This document shows, piece by piece, positions 1-11,794 of a DNA stretch of 64,000 bases. Under the pieces are notes generated by a model. That model was not told the DNA's origin. It worked only from the letters and a program-made list of their open reading frames with translations, and did no database searches. The translations under genes and the position numbers were made by a program. The stretch is taken from NCBI GenBank assembly GCA_947247005.1, contig OX365947.1, positions 36,350,760 through 36,414,759 of the forward strand, given 5' to 3'. Position 1 is the first letter of the stretch, and the number at the start of each line of letters is the position of its first letter. The stretch is from Spisula solida. Taxonomy: Eukaryota > Mollusca > Bivalvia > Venerida > Mactridae.

Positions 1-1376
1 AATAACGTTAGAATGACGTTTGCAACGTCACTCAAACAGTAGGCGGCTCAAACAGTTCATAAAGGACTTATCTTTCTAACGCCATATTAGCTAGAATTTC
101 ATGATTTTGTCACCAAGCCCGGTTTTCCTGGAGAACGGCTCATGTATGTATGTAATTCTTTTAACAAAGGTCACAGGTTTTGCCCGAAATATTAGAGAGG
201 TTGCGATAGTCATAGCGTAACACGTACGCCTACGTGAATACTTGTTTTTTTGGTATTTCGTCATCAAGGTATGTGTAGTTCTAACAAGTAACGTACGTGT
301 GACAGACGATAATATAATGTGTACTATGCCACACAGGAATGTGTATGCACGGTAAACCAAAGATTGCATCGACCGTGATGTCAATGAGTGTATGTAAACA
401 CTCTGTATCGGTTCACGAAAACGTAATGTATCAACTGTAATGTGATTTTATACGCACACGTCGTGTTTCGCAAACTAATTTAAGTACAATTGTGGGAAGC
501 TACACATACACGTAGTCTCTATATGCACCGCAAGATGAACGCACCGTCGCGAACCAAACTCTCTAAATGTCAACTTTTCCTGTGATTTGCTTGCGATTAC
601 CGAAACAGCAATAATATCCGTACGAGCAGCCTTAAAGAGCAGCCTCGTTTGCTCTGTGTGCTGTCTTTCTATAGATGTCTTGAGCTTTTGTATGCGGCCT
701 GTATGCTATATTATAGTAATAATCGTGCGACTAAAAAATGTGCGACTGATGTAACACAGGCTTAATTCGCCTGAAGAACCAGTCGCCATGTCGAAAATTC
801 AGGTTCATCTTGCGGCGATATACGTACGACGGTCGTATGATGATCTTACGAATATCACACGAATCATCAGTGATTTCCCTAAAATTTGCCTTAAAACGTG
901 ATCGCAGATAGGTGAACGGCTTCTGAAAGGCTCATGTGACGGAAGCTTAAAGGAATCCATTTTGAAATCGTAATTAATGTCATCATTTCCTATTGCTTTC
1001 ATAATGCAACTTGATTTAATTAGAACCACTACCATGTAACGTGTTTTTATAATTACTTTTTAATTAATGGAAATGACACGTGTTTAATCAGAGCCACAAA
1101 GAGTTGTTTCTATATAACACAGTCATTCACTTAGAACTCACCAGAGAATTTGGCATATAGATAGGTTGTTGAACGTTTAATGATATTGAATAGATCATTT
1201 TTGACGTGTTAACAGAACGCTTTGTTTGAACTTCTTTCTGTACTTCTCACAAAATATGTTGCTTTGTCGAACGATGTGTGTGTCCTCCTATGTCTTCGGT
1301 GGCCTCAACTGTCTCAGCATTATACATCAAATGCTTAATTAAATAAACCTTAATTGTCGTGTACATAATAACATTG
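1..1376. other. Non-genic AT-rich flank
   Basis: No credible coding region is seen. Short frames on the minus strand (for example 91-384 and 805-1035) have no recognisable motif or splice context. The only structured piece I can name is a transposon-end-like segment at 109-142. A stretch rich in 'cgtacga'-type words at about 815-860 looks like interspersed repeat, but I cannot assign it. Confidence 0.5.
109..142 (-). repeat. Orphan terminus of an inverted-repeat element
   Basis: Read on the minus strand this is nearly the same as the left end of the element at 53790 (core: gttctccagg, then aaaaccgggcttggtgac). Only one terminus is present, and its inner side points left, so the rest of this copy should lie before the window start. 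Seen in sequence: about 30 bp of near identity to both ends of the 53.8-54.2 kb element. Inference: it is another copy of the same family. Confidence 0.5.
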
Positions 1377-1723
1377 AACAAGATGCCCCAAAGGGCCATA
1401 AAGCGCTCACCTGTCAAAAGTAGTGCATTTATGTCTCTATGATGACCTAAATAACAGCTTATACAGCATAAAAGTGTTTTTTTCATTATTTGACCTATTG
1501 ATCCAGTTTATGACCTATGATGACCAAATAATGAACTCGGCTAGATTTTGACGAGATGATCATTGTGACCAAGTAGCTTGCAGACTAGCTTAACATTTTG
1601 ATCTCTAGTGACTATACAAGTTTTTTTATGATTCTACCTATTGACCTAGGTTTTACCCAAGATTACTCAATATCAACTTGACTTTAAACTTGTTGAGATG
1701 ATCATTTTGACAACATTTCTGAA
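1377..1723 (+). mobile_element. Left part of an interrupted tandem-repeat element (bivalve 'gagggccc...ctcacctg' type)
   Basis: It begins aacaagatgcccc and shortly reaches gcgctcacctgt, the same start as the element at 59263. It continues with degenerate monomers of the type 'gacctagttt...gagatgatcattgtgaccaag'. It stops abruptly at 1723 where the long-TIR transposon begins; the remainder resumes at 5459. The 59-60 kb copy shows what the uninterrupted element looks like. No protein is encoded. Confidence 0.7.
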
Positions 1724-2550
1724 TAGTCCGGCAGATAAACGGCAATTTTTGGGGTAACCGTGCAATGTCTTCTATACAAAATGTTTTTGCATTTTCTTGT
1801 TCTCTGGACTATACTTTAACAGAATCCGAATGATGCCACCTTGTCATCATTGAGCAATTCTCACAATGAGGCCCCAAAGGGGTACATGTTTTTTCTCGAT
1901 TTAATCACTATATATACATAACTATTCAATCAAATGTGAATCAAAACACATTGAATGCAACTTTATTGTGTTTGATAATGCGTTACATCGATATATACAA
2001 ACTTTGTAATAATAAAATGTGGAAATGAGGCCCCATTTGTGGTTTAAGCCTAACATGAGGCCCGGTATTACACAAAAATATTTATTAAATGAATAAAGTA
2101 AATTAATATGTATTTATATTGCTAATAAATAGTATATTCGATGGCATTGATAAGTATAAGGAACATGCAATGCATTGCTTATCATGTTTGAATGAAAATT
2201 GAGGCCCTGGTAAGGGTTAATGCATGGAAAAGGATGTAATCTTTCAAATATGTTTTTATTTCTCTTATATTTTAAGAAAGAAACTTTATAATAATTATAA
2301 CTGGAAGTTATATAAGACTTGGTATATTTAAGTTATAGAAGTACCACGTTCTGAATAAGTAAAATAGGGAAATGAGGCCCTACTTGTGTGTTGAACTATA
2401 AAAAATGAGACTTTTATCAGAATAAATTGTTGTCATTTCATTACACTCGTATTGACAATCAAAAATGAAGTATCTATGTGTCGTATCAAGCCAATAAGCA
2501 AGTGGCTTAGCTAAGTATAAACAACTTGAATTGCATGGCATGACATTGAA
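1724..2550 (+). repeat. Left long terminal inverted repeat with spaced GAGGCCC motifs
   Basis: GAGGCCC occurs on the plus strand at 1868, 2027, 2057, 2201 and 2374, that is 144, 303, 333, 477 and 650 bases from the left end. A degenerate version (gaagcct) lies at about 2548, near where the opposite arm has its sixth motif. Between motifs the arm is AT-rich and aligns collinearly with the reverse complement of the right arm. Likely role (inference): transposase-binding sites. Confidence 0.8.
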
Positions 2551-3319
2551 GCCTGAATAACGGTAAATCCAATTACGGCTTGATGAATAAACGTTATGTG
2601 AGATAACAATGCATGTGGCTGGTATATTCTTACCAGTACAATCTCTATGTACTGAAATTGATCCTCACCATCACCAACTACTGCCATGTGAGTGAATACC
2701 TTTATGGATAATACTAGTCGGACAGGGTAGACTGCACTCATCAGAAACAACAAAGCATGACATATTTAACAATACAGCTACAAAACATCCCTCCAATTAA
2801 TTAATTCCAAGCTATATCAAGTTCAAATGACGGCCTAGACTACGTACTGTCATTCCGATCACCATTTCAAACTCAAGGCCACCACCAAGTATGACTTTTC
2901 CCAATGTCTAGTGCAGCCATTCATGAATAGGAGGGGTACACAACACATTGTAAAGCTATACAGTATACTAGTATTCAGTTCTGTAAGGCACCCACCATTA
3001 GTTCAGTCAAACCGTATATTTAAAGGGAATTGCCACTGTCGGTTACAAACATTCCTGGCTCTACGTGTACATACCACTGCAAGCTACAGATGCATTGGAC
3101 TTGAAGTACTAAACATTGACCGACCAATGTTATGTTGGGACCTCAAAAGACAACATATTTGTCAGGGAAGGCAGTACTCAACAGTGACATAACCCATTAA
3201 TCAACATTAGTTGTGTGGCAGTTTACAATACATATTGCACTCAGTTGTGCTTGGATTCAATTGAGGATGGAATATGCATGTGATTTATCCTATGGGATTT
3301 GAATGAATTTACTTGGTAA
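2551..3319. other. Interior of long-TIR element, left of the SINE; broken frames only
   Basis: The longest frames are 80 codons on the minus strand (2511-2753) and 93 codons on the plus strand (2911-3192). I recognise no transposase motif in either. Local base composition is less AT-rich than the arms, so it may be a decayed coding segment, but this cannot be shown by reading alone. Confidence 0.35.
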
Positions 3320-3775
3320 GTTGGTGAGTTCGCCATTAATAGAGCTTCGAGGTATATATAGGCGATCGTTTCCTGGTAATGTACTGGGCTGTCAACACAG
3401 AGGTCGCGGGATCAATTCCCGGCATGGGAACTGGACATTTCAAAAATTCTATTTGTGGTATTTCCCGCTATGTATGACGCTATGGGTTGTAATATAAAGG
3501 TGCCGGAAGCTGTGTATCGGCGCTATACACAGGGTACATTATAGAACCCGGCTGTCTATTAGAAAAAGTAAGACGCACTCCTGCAGCACCGGACATGCCT
3601 GTATCTAATTCCGTGGGGCTTTCTCTCACTCTGTCCCTCTGGTCAGATTATGCTGTATCTGCGCTAATAAAGGATGCACCAGCGCCCCGGTGGCTGCAAC
3701 ACTATTTATTGCGCCTTTGAACGCATGGAAATGGCGCCACATAAATCTGGTATTCATATTCACTTGCAGTAAACG
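3320..3775 (+). mobile_element. tRNA-derived SINE nested in the long-TIR element
   Basis: The 5' part carries a tRNA-like segment with a good B box (gggatcaattccc, about 3408-3420) and a degenerate A box. It is followed by a body containing 'cagggtacattatagaaccc' and 'ggctgtctattagaaa'. It closes with ggcgccacataaatctgg and then tattcatattca, the AT-rich 3' tail style of marine-invertebrate SINEs whose consensus ends 'ggcgctatataaatct...'. Family knowledge: Pol III-transcribed, mobilised by a partner LINE. The exact 5' boundary is uncertain by tens of bases. The 64-codon frame inside it is not a gene. Confidence 0.65.
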
Positions 3776-4630
3776 ATGGTAGTGACTAGAGAGTACTCAA
3801 TGGGGCATTGGGTGGTTGCACTCTGAGATAATGAGTTCGACATGGCTTTCAGTGACTGTACTTCGCTTCGTGGTCGTATGTACACATAAGGGAGTGTACA
3901 CAATATAGTAGGTTGTGATGATTTTTACCCAAAACAGCTTGAAATTATTTAACTTAATTGTGATTGGCATCCCAAAAGGATCTTGTACATCCTGATGTTG
4001 AAATGGTTGTACTTGATGATGACGAGTACAGCAAAGAGATGTACATCATTGTTGTGAGAACCCAATATGGCTGGAAATGTCTGTAGTTAATAGCGGTGAG
4101 GCATTAGGCATAAAACGATTGTACTCTGCTGTGGTAAGGATTACATCTGGGTAGGGCATATAATCACTGACCTTGATGATGGTGGTGAGTGCCTTATAGG
4201 GCCTTGTCGTCAGTAGTAATAGCATGGCAACATCTTGTGTGAAAGGAAAATGCAGATTGAATATCCAAATTGATGATAATTTCAGAAGTGAAACTATCCC
4301 GATCCTTCTTAAAATATTTTTTAGATTAATCAAGCTTTGCTACCATTTGCATGATACTAGTATGCAAAATGAAAATTGTCTTGTACTGTTTCATCAAAGC
4401 ACTAATGGAATTCTTAAACTTACGTCCAAATTTAAATTCATTATAATTATTTAACTACTACACAGTGTGGTGCAATTTATTAACGATGTTTCGTTGATGA
4501 ACTCCTACAAACAAAATATATCCCCTATTTGTAGTTTGTAGTAAAATCATTATAAGGAATTTTAATTTGAGCGTAAGTTTCAGATATCCGTAAGTGCATT
4601 GATAAGACAGAACCCCGTATTATATCGATC
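3776..4630. other. Interior of long-TIR element, right of the SINE; minus-strand frame remnant
   Basis: A 95-codon minus-strand frame (4046-4333) includes the run YMPYPDVILTTAEYNRFMP and ends in a stop. Similar composition continues in another frame to about 3840, suggesting a decayed coding region read on the minus strand. I do not recognise the protein and give no function. It could be the remains of the element's own transposase or an unrelated passenger. Confidence 0.3.
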
Positions 4631-5458
4631 CATTCCGGGCCTCAGTTGATGATTTTTATTTCTATATATTATAAAGTTATGTACTCTTTACAATACTATA
4701 ATTTAATTAAACATTAAGATCTATTGTTTGATATGTTGAAATGGATATTCGAACATTGAAATTTTACTATTTTTGTCTTATTTCTAGTTTAACACGCATG
4801 CAGGGCCTCATTGCTAAATTTTACTTTTTCAAACTGTGGCACACGAATATTGAGATCACACGGCCATAACAATATAAGTTACGGTTACAATTGTATTCCT
4901 TAAAGTATAACAACATAAAATATATATTGACGTCGATTTTCACTCATTTTTCTACATTTGGATTTACCCTTGATAGGGCCTCAATTTAATGAAATAAAAT
5001 ATTTAGTCATGCAATGTAGGTTGTTGATAGTTGCCAGTAATACTGAATTCAATAGTAAGTATCAATATAATGAAAAATATGGTACCATGTATCATTGACT
5101 GGTTTAATTCATATCTTTGTCTAAAAACGGGCCTCATATAAGACGTAAACAGCCAACAGGGCCTCATTTCAACATGTAACTATTACAAAGGTTGTATATA
5201 ATGATGCAACGCATTATTTAATACAATATAAATAACATTTAAGGTGTATTGCTTCACGTTTGACTAAACGATAATGTACTTATACTGCCTAATTCATGAA
5301 AATCCATGTACCCCTTCGGGCCTCATTGTGAGAATTGCTCAATGATGACAAGGTGGCATCATCCGGATTATGTTATGGTATTGTCAGGAGAACAAGAAAA
5401 TGTAAAAACATTTTGTATAGAAGACATTGCACGGTCCAGTGCAAGTTCTGCCGGACTA
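4630..5458 (-). repeat. Right long terminal inverted repeat with spaced GAGGCCC motifs
   Basis: The motif appears as GGGCCTC on the plus strand at 4637, 4803, 4976, 5129, 5159 and 5318. Measured inward from the right end these lie at 134, 293, 323, 476, 649 and 815 bases, almost the mirror of the left arm. The outermost 115 bases match the left arm closely apart from a short indel near the tip. Confidence 0.8.
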
Positions 5459-5570
5459 GAAAGATTAGGTCCAAACTGACACATCTAGTGTCTATACCAG
5501 CACATTCTGGACAGTCGACGGACGGACTGACGAAGGACAAAGAGTAATCACAAAGGCGCATCATGTCACA
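5459..5570 (+). mobile_element. Right part of the interrupted tandem-repeat element
   Basis: It resumes with gaaagattaggtcc and 'ctagtgtcta', then 'cgacggacggactgac' and 'gtaatcacaaaggc'. These align with the closing section of the element at 59-60 kb (ctctagtgtctacac, cggacggacgacg, gatcaccaaagctc). The final 'acaggtgagct' terminus is not recognisable, so the last bases are decayed or deleted. Confidence 0.65.
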
Positions 5571-6700
5571 AAAACTAGATTGAATGCTGTTGCTTTTAAT
5601 AACATGTCGTTTGTGTTATGTTGGAATCTTTCGCTACATAATCAGACGTTGTAAGTGCTAAGAACCAGATTACTGTTTTACTAACATTACGTAAATGTCA
5701 CGTAAATATACGTATACATATATCTCTTACGCAAATTCCTAAGTGCGTTTTTCTGTATAATTATGTAAGTATGGCCTGTCGTGACGGGAAAACGAACCCT
5801 GATCGCCGGATAGATTACAAATCAGCATATAATTGTATAGTAAAACAGTAAAGGAAGTTTTGTATAAAACCAGGGAGACGGTCTTGGTTAAAGACTCACT
5901 GTATGTACAGAAGGCGATTTATTGAACATCCCAAAACGAATTATGGGATTAAGGTCGCTAAGCGCACTTTTATGAAGTACGAAATACCATCCCCACGTTA
6001 TTAAATGTCAGCCTAATTCTGATATATTGGTTTTTATCTTAGCTGTTCACCGCAGCTCATTTTTTGGAATTACTGCAGTTCATGAAGTCAATAAGGTACA
6101 GACTCAATATTAATATTAGATTATGCCAAGTTACTTTTAAATATATGCGCTGTCTAATTTTCGTATCACGACAACAATACTTGGCCAATACTTTGTTATT
6201 CTGCGATAATAAAGCTATTATGTATAAATAACACTCAAAACAAGATTTGTGAATTAAAATATGTACAAATTTGATTGTTATGGTGGTATAAATGTTCACA
6301 TTAACAGAACCTGAATAGAAAAATGTCCACATGTTCAGTCAGAAAATCAATAACATTATCATGAGCCGTCATAGCTGTGCCTCATCTTTACAACACTGTT
6401 AGATAAGCGGAGCTTGTAAATAAGGTTTGACTCATCTACTTGTGTAGGCGGTGTTAAAACCCATTTCTTGCGCCTATTTTGGTTGGCGGTTTTCATTCAG
6501 TATCAATGCAATTCAAATCATATGACTGGGGTTAGTACAAGAGTAGCTATTGAGAAACATTGCGTAAATTCTAACATATACATGTGTTGTATATAAACTA
6601 TGCAAATTGTACAGTGAGCTATTATATATTTTTTCATGATTGCGTTTGTTATGAAAAGCCCTTTAACAACATTTGTTGGTTATTAAATATTACCTACATA
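5571..6700. other. Non-genic AT-rich stretch
   Basis: No coding region, RNA gene or structured repeat is recognised. Frames up to 91 codons (6057-6332, minus) read as low-complexity translation of AT-rich DNA. Homology with the large duplicated unit becomes visible from about 6700; the true left boundary may lie a few hundred bases earlier. Confidence 0.5.
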
Positions 6701-8490
6701 AGCTTGCTTCACAGACTCTCAATTCTCATAATAATACCTCTTGAAATACCATTTATAACTATGCTCAGCATAATAAAACATACAAAAACATTGTAGCTAT
6801 TGATCTGTCAACACTGTTTAAGAATGTCAGGGAAGGCAACACTACAATATTGAACACAAAGGGGAATAACTGATTTTGTTCAAACGGCATTATGCTTAAA
6901 ATTAAACCATCTGATTAAGGGAAGGTGAACTGGTTTCTGGATATAAGCATAAATACATGTACCATTGTTAAGGAAATCAATTGTGTTATCAAATATGTCC
7001 TTAACATTTTGATGCAGATTGAGTCAAACGTTGGTATGTTTCAAATTACCTCCCTTTGAATAAAAATATGCAAATTTACGATTGTGTTCATCGACTCTTC
7101 GCATAAACTGTTGATTTCCTTAGTGTATTAGCTATAGTCCACTACAAACCATCTCGCTAAGTATGTACACAAACCTGTAAGAAAATGTCATAATATTATT
7201 CGACCCTTCTTTAGCCCTTTTGTAGCATAGGCCATTAATAAAAGACAACAATCGGACTCGGTTTGTATCAATCCTCTTTGATAACGAAAAGTTAAAAATA
7301 TGGTGTGAATAGAAACCTAATCTTCCCTATGGATACTTTTATTTTTGTTGAATATATATCGTATGGGTGCGGAAAGTGACACTCTTCGAATGACACAACG
7401 TTTGATCACATGTCAGACATGCTTGATAAGAAGCCATGTCAGAAGATAAGCTTGCTAATTCATCACCTAAATCTGTTTTTTCTGTGCATACGTTTCGTTA
7501 GAGTTCTGCGTGCGCGATTTGCATTATCATATTGGACTACGCCACTCGTACATGGAAATAAAATAATATCCCTCTATTTCAACTGATACAGACGTCCAGA
7601 CGATTATTGGCATATTTCGGAGATGCTGGGTTCGTTACTACCAATAGTAAGACCTGTCAATTACAAACATTATTCACCGTTGATGGTCACCGGAACGTGA
7701 TGTCTGTATCCCTTGACAAATTAAGAGCCTGAAAAGCACTTCATGAAATTACATGCGTATGCACAGTTGTGTCAGATTGGTTTCCATATTATTTAACAAT
7801 GTGAGAAGATAAAATGTTATCTTTGCATGCAAATCCCATTCTCAAAATCAGAAAGAAATCGGATAAAATGTTTTGATGCATCACTTACAATTAAATGGTT
7901 TGGAATCTGAAAATAAACGACAAATGAGACATCGATAAAATGGAGTGAGAAACAGTTAAAACACACGCACTAAATGTACACAGAATGAATGCGTTATTGT
8001 ACGGACGCACGTCATTTCATGCTCGATGATAACAACTGCAATATTGCTACGGTGGCGTCGCACTCGTAAAATAACAACAAAAATTGGCCACGCCCACTAG
8101 CTTTGAAAGATTTATAATATTAAGCAAATGATACTTATTTTTTCCACATTTGAACTGGAGAATAGGTAGACGCCTTCTTGTAACAAAATTGAACCAAACT
8201 AAAAATTACTGCCATTTTTGTTGTGGCTAGCTTTATCAAGGAGATCCATGGAAGAATTTAATTTAATTTTTTTTTTATTTTTAAATGTGCTTTTGTTGCA
8301 TAGGTGTTCTATATGTTATTAAATAATAGTTTTACCTTCGTCTTTTACGATGGTTGTTATTTATATTCTGTATTTAAAAATAAAAATAGAATATCGTCTT
8401 GAATAAGGAATGATTATAATTTTCAGTATCAAATTCCCTCTACCGGAAGTCGGGGGCGAGAGTTGGTATACAACAACAACAACAACTAAC

Positions 8491-8765
8491 TAACACATCA
8501 GTGCGACAGATAGAAGAAAGTACCTGGTGGAGTGGCCCCTTGTGTTGATTGATGTTGGGTGGAAGGTCTCAGCTGGAATCTCAAGCGGGATGTGGATGTT
8601 GCCCGAAGTGGGAGGTCATTGATGTACAGCAGGAAGAGGAGTGGTCCAATGACTGATCCCTGGGGTACGCCGGAGGTGACTGGTGCTATGTTGGATGCTG
8701 CCCTTCGATCAGTACTTGCTGGGTTCTGTTTGCCAGGAAGCTACTTATCCAACGCAGCAGGTTTT
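8491..8765 (-). pseudogene. LINE reverse-transcriptase palm fragment
   Basis: The minus strand reads WISSFLANRTQQVLIEG, then after a one-base frameshift APVTSGVPQGSVIGPLL followed by FLLYINDLP. This is the conserved 'SGVPQGS..GPLLF..YINDLP' block of the reverse transcriptase of Jockey/CR1-like non-LTR retrotransposons. The YADD catalytic block that should follow is absent, because the sequence stops resembling coding DNA at about 8560 and the copy ends near 8491. The fragment lies between markers that are otherwise part of the duplicated unit. Its frameshift and truncation make it non-functional. Confidence 0.85.
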
Positions 8766-10973
8766 ACTAGATAAGGTGCATTTCTGAGTAAGATAATATT
8801 TTAATATTTATTGTCATGTTGTTCATTGTGTAAAGATGTTTTGCCTGGCAGCGTCTCTATCTCCACTGGTTTCCAAATTTTGGCTGATGTGTAAAGTTGT
8901 TTCACTGAATATCTTGAATAAAACATGAAATCTTAGTAAAAATATATGTGTTATACAACTAGTAACTTCTTATCCAATGCTACTCGGCTACATTATTGTG
9001 CAAAATGTGCGGTTCATGTAGTGTGTGCAATCCAAAATACAATGCGGATAGTTTGCTTTATGTCATTATGCAAGCATACATCTCTCTTTGTGTGAGTACA
9101 TATTTGATACATTTACATAGACATCCTTCCTAATCGAACGCCACTGACAGAACCTTCGCAACCCCTCGTATTTGTTATACCCATTACATTTGGATGGTTG
9201 ATATTAAACTTTTTGCGAAGTTGCATTAAACATTAAAATATTCTGTACAAAAACATAAATAAACCCTGAAAAATACATTAATGTTTCAGTCTCATCTATA
9301 AGATATATTATCGCAAATTATCCGTCCAGGTTTTAGTCGTTTTACAGCCTTTGATAATTCAGATGTAAGTATCTGCTTATATAAGTCGGTGATAATTATT
9401 TCAAATACGCTCAAGTTGATGTTGCGATACTTTTTATTTTATTAATTGTATATGTAAGCACCTTTTCTTAATATCACACAAAGAGGTGGTGCTGGAGGGT
9501 AAAACAAGGCTAATAAATTAAAACAAGGCTTTTAATTTGGTATAACGTGGACATGGTGCCCGACCTGCTTTTATCAAAGCTGCTGTTTATAAATCAGTGT
9601 CGTAACATTCAAATTTATGTTTCAAAATGGAAAATGCGTAAATGTCATGTTAATGTTAAATCACTTCCGAAATACGTTCATAACAATCACAGGACAACCA
9701 CGGGCATGTATGGTGTGATGATGTGGCAGGGCAATGTGCCTTTACACGAATAGGCAATTTAACGCGACTTTTTGAAAAGGGAACATGTTGTTTCCCCACC
9801 CTTCGTTTTAGACAGACTTCGTTATCTGAAAGAAATAAAGTTAAAATCTCTCCTTGGTTTTGAAAGTTCACATACCTGTAGGTGGAAACACTTTAAGAGG
9901 ATCATATGTTTTCATGAAAGTTTATTAATGATACATTCGTACGTACTAATATGTTTTCATATTTGAATACCTATCGTAAGAGTATTGTAAAGGAAATCAG
10001 TATAAACCAGAAAATCAGGTAAACATGTAAATAAATGAATCGGAAAAAGACACATAGCCTTTCATTTTGGTAGTTTATAAACTCATTCAATTAACGGTAG
10101 TAATATTTCCTTCTTGTGTATAATATCATACGGAGTACCACCTTATCGATGCCGTTATGGTATTTCACATAATTGAAAGCTGATTGACAGTCATGTTAAA
10201 GTTATAGGAGGTGTTGTTGTTTATGAGAACCTCATACTGACAATCCTTTACATACGTAAGAGAAATAATCTAGACACAAGTAATCAGTGCATTGATTGTT
10301 CGATTGAAACAGTCTAGTTGTCCAATACCTCTTTAATTGTCTGTGATAACTATATTATCTGAATACCCAGATGAGATTTAAAGGCCTAGGAACTGTGATG
10401 TGACGTAAACAACATTATGAACGGTGCGATTGCGATGATTGAGAAGTGGGAAGCAATCTTTTCAGCGAGCCAGAACGTTACTAAAAGTGATAAGAGGGTC
10501 TGATTAATAAGTGTATATCAACGGTGGGCAATAGATAAACGCAAATATATAATCGAAGCACTGCGAGTACACTTGGAGGTGATTTTGTAGTCTGGATTAC
10601 CTGCCCCTTACACTACGTGATTAGGTCAGGTGCAAACCAGTAATGGCGGCTGTCATTGGTACAACGACAACAACAATCATATGTATTACAGAAGGAACAA
10701 CACATAAAACGTGTTACTAATAAAAACTGAGTATGTGTCATAAGTCATTATGTTATCTTATATCAAAATCCAATTAGTATGTGTCATGTGTCACTCGGTT
10801 TACCCATATTTTTTACAAAATACTATAGTGCGGCCAAGATATGATGGCACAATAACATTTACACATGCTAATTAGCCGATGGGTTCATGTTCAACAGAAA
10901 GGGGTGCTTATTTACAGTCAGGGTCAATAAACGCTTGTCTCGTATTACGTTTTCGCAATATGAGCAAATATAA

Positions 10974-11052
10974 GAGTTGCTAGCTCAGTCGGTAAAGCGT
11001 TGGAAATACAACAATATTATGGAAGGAGGTTACTGGTTCGAGTCTCACTCTT
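10974..11052 (+). other. tRNA-like segment (A and B boxes), not a functional tRNA
   Basis: TAGCTCAGTCGGTAAAGCG is an excellent A box/D arm and GGTTCGAGTCT an excellent B box. The acceptor and T stems do not pair over their full length and the anticodon arm is poor, so I read this as a SINE head or tRNA-derived pseudogene inside the TIR element. Confidence 0.5.
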
Positions 11053-11722
11053 GTGCATTTTTGGTAATGAATTGTATTCTACAGTTCTAGTAAACTTTTT
11101 TCTTAGTATATACCGTTACACGTTGATTATCTTGTTATATTTTTTTTTCATTCGTATACTTTCTCTATTCTGTATAATATTATATAATATTTTATTATAT
11201 TTATCTAGAACAATCGATTGAAAATTAATATTCTGTATATATACATGTGTATCTAAATTATATGAATTAACATTGTTCATCAGCAGTGTTTGTGACGGAA
11301 TCATTTTAGAAATCTGCAAACTTATCATCACTATCACCATCCGCCTCGTCATAATCAATGTCATTATCATCAAAAGAATCCAGTGAAATTTTGTTTCTTC
11401 TTGATTTTCTTACACCGTTGTGCAATTTCGCTATATGCGTGAAACCGTCCTTTTTGATACCCCTGTCATCAGGGTAGTTGTTTCCTTGGACAGGACAACG
11501 GAATCAATGGCAGTTCTATTGATGCCTCTCGTGTTCAGAAGTCTAATACATTCGACACAATGCATCGTCCTTGCTGCGTTAAAACGATACATTTAGCCAT
11601 AATTCAATTTATTGATGTGCAGCGTACACAGTTTATCTTGTTGTAAATAATACACCCACAAATACAGTTGTGTCAAAAGTGTGCGGAAAGGAAATTCGCG
11701 AAACAAAATAAAAATAAAAAAA

Positions 11723-11794
11723 GATTCGGATGGGATTCGAACCCAGACCGTCTGCGTTGAGATTAGAAACGTTACCACTAGACTATATAGTAGC
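11723..11794 (-). other. tRNA-like segment followed by T-run, probable SINE head
   Basis: The minus strand reads TAGTCTAGTGGTAACG (A box) and later GGGTTCGAATCCC (B box), with a T stem pairing 4 of 5. A run of seven T directly follows, which would stop Pol III. The acceptor stem (3' side CCGAATC) has no complement at the 5' side, so a working tRNA is unlikely. Confidence 0.5.

Larger units (their letters stand above)
1724..5458. mobile_element. 3.7 kb long-TIR DNA transposon, family not recognised
   Basis: The ends are exact inverted matches: the left starts TAGTCCGGCAGA and the right ends TCTGCCGGACTA. The trinucleotide GAA flanks both ends (1721-1723 and 5459-5461), and removing one copy restores a host sequence that matches the uninterrupted element at 59-60 kb, so this is a 3-bp target-site duplication. 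Inverted similarity continues, at roughly 70-80 % by eye, for about 820 bp from each end, and each arm carries the heptamer GAGGCCC at matching distances. The interior (about 2550-4630) contains a SINE and only short broken frames, so this copy looks non-autonomous or decayed. A 3-bp duplication occurs in several superfamilies (PIF/Harbinger, CACTA, Academ); I cannot choose among them. Confidence 0.8.

Noticed and set aside
805..1035. 76-codon minus-strand frame with SLPSHEPF/ICDH-like wording
   Set aside because: The minus strand lies over a 'cgtacgac'-rich repeat-like stretch; no family, splice or promoter support.
1724..5458. Maverick/Polinton or Helitron assignment for the long-TIR element
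   Set aside because: The target duplication is 3 bp, not 6; there are true inverted ends, which Helitrons lack; and no integrase, polymerase or Rep/helicase sequence is visible.
10974..11052. Functional tRNA gene
   Set aside because: A and B boxes are excellent, but acceptor and T stems do not pair, so it is listed only as tRNA-like.
11000..11373. Overlapping frames on both strands
   Set aside because: They lie inside the TIR element and read low-complexity AT-rich and 'tcatcatc' DNA.
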